Positions 59,226 through 64,000 of a stretch of DNA of 64,000 bases are shown in pieces. Numbering within the stretch: position 1 is the stretch's first letter; the number at the start of each line of letters is the position of its first letter. The notes beneath the pieces were generated by a model. It did no database searches. It was not told where the DNA came from and saw only the letters and a list, made by a program, of their open reading frames with translations. Made by a program: the position numbers and the translations under genes. Source of the stretch: Crotalaria pallida (Eukaryota > Streptophyta > Magnoliopsida > Fabales > Fabaceae); NCBI GenBank assembly GCA_037953625.1, contig CM075655.1:124379001-124443000 (forward strand), given 5' to 3'.

Positions 59226-59453
59226 TCGGTTAAAAAAATAAAGTTAAATAGTTCACCTATTAATAAGTCAAGTGAGCAAATGGAAAAAAAATTAAAATAT
59301 TATGCTGAAAATCATTAATAATTGAAAATGTAACTATTAATTTTTTTAAAGTAAAATAGTATTAAAAAATTATGGGTCCCTAAAATTTTTGGGCCCTGGG
59401 CGGTAGCCTTTGCCCTTGCCTAGAGCCGACCCTGATAAAATAGCGAAGTAACA

Positions 59454-59850
59454 TACTCCCTCCGTCCCTAATTATAAGGTCCTCTTGGGTAAAAAAATTT
59501 GGTCCTAAATATAAGACTCTCTTGTAATTTTTTTTCCAAAATTACCCTTACATCTAATCATTGTGGTCTAAGTTTTTGTGAGAAGAAATAAATAAAATTG
59601 TATTGAAATATGAAATGGAGCTTGTTTAATGTTGTAAATGACTTAAAAATTGATTCACTGCATTAAATATAAATGATGGAGTATCTACTAATTAAATTAA
59701 TTATTGAAAAATGAAAAAATTTATTATGTTCTAATAAGTGGTAGAGGGGTATTTTTGGAAAAACATATCAATTTTATATATATAAATTCAACAACATAGG
59801 TGAACGTAAAAATGCTCAAAAGAACCTTATAATTAGGGGCGAAGGGAGTA
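59454..59850. mobile_element. Stowaway-type MITE, longer form
   Basis: CTCCCTCCGTCCCTAATTAT and the inverse ATAATTAGGGGCGAAGGGAG with TA on both sides are about 395 bp apart, longer than the other copies. The interior (AATTTGGTCCTAAATATAAG onward) differs from them, so the core is of different origin although the termini are the same. Confidence 0.85.
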
Positions 59851-60464
59851 ATATACTTCACCATTTCCACTTTATTTATTTTTTGAATAAAAAATATTTT
59901 TATTTAATTAAAAGTTTAATGAAGTATTAATAGTTCGTGACTTTTTCATTGATATTCTTACATGAGAAATTGAAAAGAATAGCCAATAAAATAATATTAG
60001 TTGTGAAAAAATAAATATTTATTATGATTGATGGAAAATTAAAAGTTAAATATGAAATACAAAATAAATATTTAATTATATTAATTATTTTTATCCATTT
60101 TGGTTTATTTTATAAAGACTGATAAATTAGAAAGAATTATTTCTTCCGTCATGGATAGGCACAGTTAATTTCAAAATGACAAGTTGGTTGAAACTCGTGG
60201 TAACAGATTCTACACGATGATTGACTATGCAGTGCTAACACGACACTAAAGTCCCTAATTACAGGACGAAAAGATAACGAAACTAACCGTGGCTACCAAT
60301 TACAAGATGAAAAAAAAAAAAAAAAGAGCGTATTTAATTTTCTTATATTTTTAAGTACTTAAAAAATATTAGGATTGTAAATAAAACAATATTAATTTTT
60401 TTAAAAGTAGTATTGAAAAAAAATAATAAAAGTTAATTAATTTTATCTTATATTTGGAATAACT

Positions 60465-61206
60465 TTTTTTTAGATAAGAAAAATTGTATTAAAAACCAAA
60501 TGGGTAGAGTATGAGACATACTCGATCAAAACCCCAACCCAGAAACAGTGTAAGTACAAATTAAGTAGTCCAAAAAACACTACAGCGAAAAATGAAATGG
60601 AAAAACCAGATAGTAACAGCATATATTGTTACACATAGCAGAAACTAAAACTATCCTTCATCTATTTCAGCAACCAGCAGCAACACTATTGGTAATATGC
60701 GCAAAATCAGCAACCAGACACCGCAAACATCAAAATTTATAGGCTTCACATGACTGCATCAAAACTTTAGCAGACTTGCACAACACTAATTGATGTTACT
60801 GGATTCAGCTATCTGATATAGCGCTGAAATAATACCTGCTGCAGCCAAAAAACTGATACCACTTCCTCCATCCTAATCATAGCCAACTCAAATAATGCAT
60901 GATCGGACAGAAACTGAAGGGTTGGACAACCATTCATAAAGTGAAGCACAGAAGCCATAACACCTTCCTCTGATCCAAAACCAAGAACGAACTTTGATAT
61001 GATATAAGACCTCCTCGAAGCTTAAAGATCCATCCCCAAAAACAATTTTATTCCTCCAAAGCCATATCTGCCAAATCACGGTAAGCCATATAACAAACCA
61101 CAAATGTTGAATTTCCTTGCCCTTCAACAAATCCTTATGCTGCTGAAAATGCACCATTCCATCCTGAGGAGGAACTGAAGAAAAGCCAAACCATTGGTAA
61201 ATTTAA
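60465..61206 (-). pseudogene. 5'-truncated LINE with 13-bp target duplication
   Basis: On the minus strand, 61157-60888 encodes HLWFVIWLTVIWQIWLWRNK then IVFGDGSLSFEEVLYHIKVR, the segment after zf-RVT in plant LINE polyproteins. The remainder down to 60465 is 3' untranslated sequence with a short A-rich end. ATTTGGAATAACT occurs at 60452-60464 and 61207-61219, a perfect 13-bp target duplication. Only about 740 bp of the LINE was copied, the usual outcome of incomplete reverse transcription. Confidence 0.85.
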
Positions 61207-61219
61207 ATTTGGAATAACT

Positions 61220-62280
61220 AATAAGAATGCTTTTTTTTTTAATAATTGAGATTGAAAGGAATTAGGCACGATAATTAAACTTATATCATTAGATAGATAC
61301 CTATTCAAACTCGACCAAATTTTGATAAGAAAATTCGTTTTAATTGGGTTTGGGGAACTAGAATCCGAAATTCGGTTAAAAAACGAGGGTGGAACAAGAT
61401 GAGATTGTAAGTATTTGACCCGCTCATATTTTGAAACTCACTATAATATAAAAATTAAATAATTTATATTATAATAATAATTAAATAATAAAATTAAACT
61501 AATATATTTAGCTATAATCATGATTTAATTCTTAAATTTTTTAAACAAATATTATTGAAATTATTGACTTTTATAAAGTATTTCGTGTATAGTTTATGTT
61601 TAAAATAATTGAAAATAATAGAACAAGTTATTCTCAAATTTCCCCAAAATCCAACGAAGTTAGATTTGAATTTTACGTTTTCATTTTGCTCTAGTTAAAC
61701 TTACACCCAACCCCACTCTAATCTTCATAAATACAGAATTAGATTAGCAAAACCCGTCCAAGACTTAGACCCATCGCTAAAAGGAGGAGTACTTTCAAAT
61801 CTGTGGTTTCGTTGTCCTTTTCAATCTCCAAGTTCATCGTATATGGTCCTGTTCACATGCATAGCAGGTAGCGTGTGCTCTTATCCTTGTGATGCGTTTG
61901 ACATGCGCTCTTGTGGATTTTATGCAAACATAATCATTATTATTATTGATATTGGCTCTGTGATTAAAACCTACGCAAAGGATTAGGAATGTCATGAATT
62001 TTCATTCGTTTATATTAATCAAAACTAACGATAAAGATGAGCTAAAGAGACCTTAAATTGAAATTTTGGAATAAAAAGAAAAAACGGCACATGTTCTTCT
62101 TTTGTTTTTTACTGATTGTGGAGCCGCGCAATGCGCTTGGCATTTTCTCAAATATTGATGGCAATATCTCAAATATTAATAGTGTAGCTTATGAAACTAA
62201 ATCAAATATCTTCATTATTTTCTTTCTTGAATGGATCTTCATTCTTTGATGCTAGCATTTTTAGAATGTATATTCGTTTA
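61220..62280. other. Intergenic, no gene seen
   Basis: AT-rich with a less biased part at 61680-61940. Short frames only. Nothing recognised. Confidence 0.45.
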
Positions 62281-62289
62281 ATTTTAAGA

Positions 62290-62450
62290 TTTTCTTAACA
62301 TTGACTCTTAAGATTAAGGATAATTTTCTAAAAGTAAATAAGTTTCACAAGAAATTATGTATTTAAAAAATTAAAATCTATATATGTTTGGGTTTTAAAA
62401 AAATATTTTTATTTTTAAATATTTATCCTCGATCCTAATTTTAAATTTGA
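62290..62450. mobile_element. Decayed GGGTTTTCTTAA-type MITE
   Basis: GATTTTCTTAACATTGACTC and AAGATTAAGGATAA at the left, then ATATTTATCCTCGATCCTAA at the right, reproduce the internal phrases of the 53458-53622 element. The terminal GGG has been lost. Confidence 0.5.

Positions 62451-62456
<6 letters not shown>

Positions 62457-62486
<30 letters not shown>
62457..62486. repeat. (TA)n microsatellite
   Basis: A GTGTGTA lead-in is followed by about 14 TA dinucleotides. Confidence 0.95.
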
Positions 62487-62490
<4 letters not shown>

Positions 62491-62922
62491 ACAAAATAGT
62501 ATGTGGTTGAAATTTATTATGTTCATTTGGTAAATTAAAATAATAAAAAATGATTTTATTTTGTCTTTGATTTTAAGCTCTAACGAATGGGTACTCCAGT
62601 TTTTTAGGCATACGTGTACTGGGTATGAGTATAGCTTGAGTATGCTTGAATACGTACTGAGTATCGGATAAAAAAATTTGGGTATGGTTCGAGGTGTGGA
62701 TTGGGATACGTTTGGGTATGGTTTTTTCAGTTTTTTTATGGTTCAGCTCAGTTTTTTATTTAACTTTTTTTTGTTCGGGTTGGTTTTTTTTGAAGTTTTT
62801 CCTATTTCTCCTTACTTCTTGTTGGGGTTTGCAGCTCATTTGCGTATCCTTTATTTGAGTTTGCATTTTTCAAATTTTTTTATTATATATATACACACAT
62901 ATATGTAACTTAGTTTTTTAGA

Positions 62923-63106
62923 TTTCAGTTGGGGCCTTACACCAACTGAACCAAGGGTGCTAATAGCCCCGGGTTCGATTCCCACTAAAAACATCCCGCT
63001 GAGAGAGCCAGCCACGCAGCTCGCTCCGGATTAGTCTCAAGGACTCCCTGGTATTAAGGGTGCTCTTGGGGATACCGATGATTCCGCAAGGAATACGAAC
63101 CCAAAA
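62923..63106 (+). mobile_element. tRNA-derived SINE with 16-bp target duplication
   Basis: An internal Pol III B-box (CCGGGTTCGATTCCCAC) follows an A-box-like start (TTCAGTTGGGGCCTTACACC). The 3' body contains CTCCGGATTAGTCTCAAGGA. AACTTAGTTTTTTAGA occurs at 62907-62922 and 63107-63122, a perfect 16-bp target duplication. The A-tail is short (CCCAAAAAA). Confidence 0.92.
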
Positions 63107-63122
63107 AACTTAGTTTTTTAGA

Positions 63123-64000
63123 AAATACCGAATCTCATATCTGTACTTATGCAACTAAGATCTTAAGTAATATCCAAAGTTTATTTTGTATGTTCAGATT
63201 AATCCACCATATTTTGAAAATTGTAAACGGCGTGACATATTTTCAAGATTTATTGCATTATCAAGAATCAAGTTTTTACCACTACTTAAAAAAATATCAA
63301 GTTTTTAACCTGAAACCTCGAATTTTTTTCATACCGAACTAACTTCCACGAGATAAACCCAATTAGATAAAATGAAATTAAATTGATTCGAATGATCATA
63401 TATTGAGAAATATAAATGAAAACGACCAACGTTAGTTACATTTTTTTCCTTTTATTTCTAATTATCTTAACTTTAATTTTGATTTGTGTTCACAAAAAAA
63501 ATTAACTTTAATTTTGATTTGCTTTTCTACCTGCACTGTCCAAACAATGCATTAATTTTGGCATAAACATGGGACCCTCCATTTATTGTTTTGGTTTTCC
63601 ATCTGTTCAAGTGAGGATCAATCACTGTTTTTTTTTTTTTTTTCGAGTCGGTACTCAACATAGCTAAAACTGATGGGATACGTTTATGGCGAAGCTAATA
63701 TCCCAATCCAATTATGCCAATAAAGCCCTTTTAGGAGAATAAAATTTGGCATATGTAGTGGTCGCATTATGGCATAAAACTCTTTTTACCAGAATCATTC
63801 ATTTTTAGCAAACATCAAAAGATTAGATAGATATGTATTTAATAATTTGTATAATATATCAATCAATTATCAAATAATTAATTTAATGCATTTTATATTA
63901 ATCAATTTATCACAATACAAAGTTTACAATTTCAAAGTTTTTATCTTAATTGCTTTAATTTTAATTTGGTATATAAAAAAAATTAATTTGCTATTTTTTA
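63123..64000. other. Terminal intergenic DNA, no gene seen
   Basis: A T-run lies at 63629-63643. At 63709-63776 the phrases TTATGCCAATAAAG and GCATTATGGCATAA form a loose inverted pair. I see no coding potential before the window ends. Confidence 0.45.

Larger units (their letters stand above)
58635..59434. mobile_element. hAT-like non-autonomous element, nested
   Basis: An 800-bp unit. Left end CAGGCCCGGTC then TTTTGGGCCCTAAGGCGAAA; right end TTGGGCCCTGGGCGGTAGCC then AGAGCCGACCCTG, its rough inverse. ATAAAACA at 58627-58634 and ATAAAATA at 59435-59442 form a 7/8-matching 8-bp target duplication, as in hAT transposition. Inside are a SINE fragment and a Stowaway MITE, so the interior was a landing site twice. 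Confidence 0.75.

Noticed and set aside
62975..62995. Possible tRNA gene from the GGTTCGATTCC B box
   Set aside because: There is no acceptor stem or anticodon arm, and the 16-bp duplications show it is a SINE.
1..64000. CRISPR array, phage, operon or bacterial defence system
   Set aside because: The gene structures, introns and repeats are those of a plant nuclear genome; none of these systems is present.

Overview
This window is nuclear DNA from a eudicot plant. It has six intron-containing genes with GT-AG introns (plus one GC-AG intron), very AT-rich intergenic DNA, and many Stowaway-type MITEs, tRNA-derived SINEs and decayed LINE pieces. The species cannot be fixed from sequence alone. 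A legume or another mid-sized eudicot genome would fit, but that is a guess.

Layout: 1-14000 has no convincing gene and is mostly MITEs plus one LINE remnant. 14201-16811 (+) is an HD-Zip class I gene of the HB21/HB40/HB53 type. 16850-24250 is repeat-rich, with a Mutator-like MITE and a nested fold-back element. 24263-27094 (+) is a Raf-like protein kinase. 33036-35490 (+) is a group G bZIP of the GBF1 type, probably with a long 5'-UTR intron reaching back to about 30373. 37427-41334 (+) is a vicilin-like cupin with a charged tail of about 310 residues. 43740-46436 (-) is an organelle-type PP2C phosphatase (PP2C55/PP2C80-like). 49141-51549 (-) is an INDETERMINATE-domain zinc-finger gene of the IDD1/IDD2 (ENHYDROUS/GAF1) type. 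51900-64000 is repeat-rich and includes a decayed CACTA (En/Spm) end, a nested hAT-like element, a 5'-truncated LINE and a SINE with clean target duplications.

Taken together, the gene order HD-Zip I, kinase, GBF1, vicilin-like, PP2C, IDD looks like an unfractionated version of blocks that, from memory of Arabidopsis locus numbers, are split there between At5g66700-66730, At4g36700-36740, At2g18540-18550 and At3g50700-50730. No prokaryote-like operon or defence system is present. The most unusual structures are the CACTA subterminal repeat array with a broken transposase tail, the long charged tail of the vicilin-like protein, its GC-AG intron, and several multi-level transposon nests whose target duplications can be read directly.
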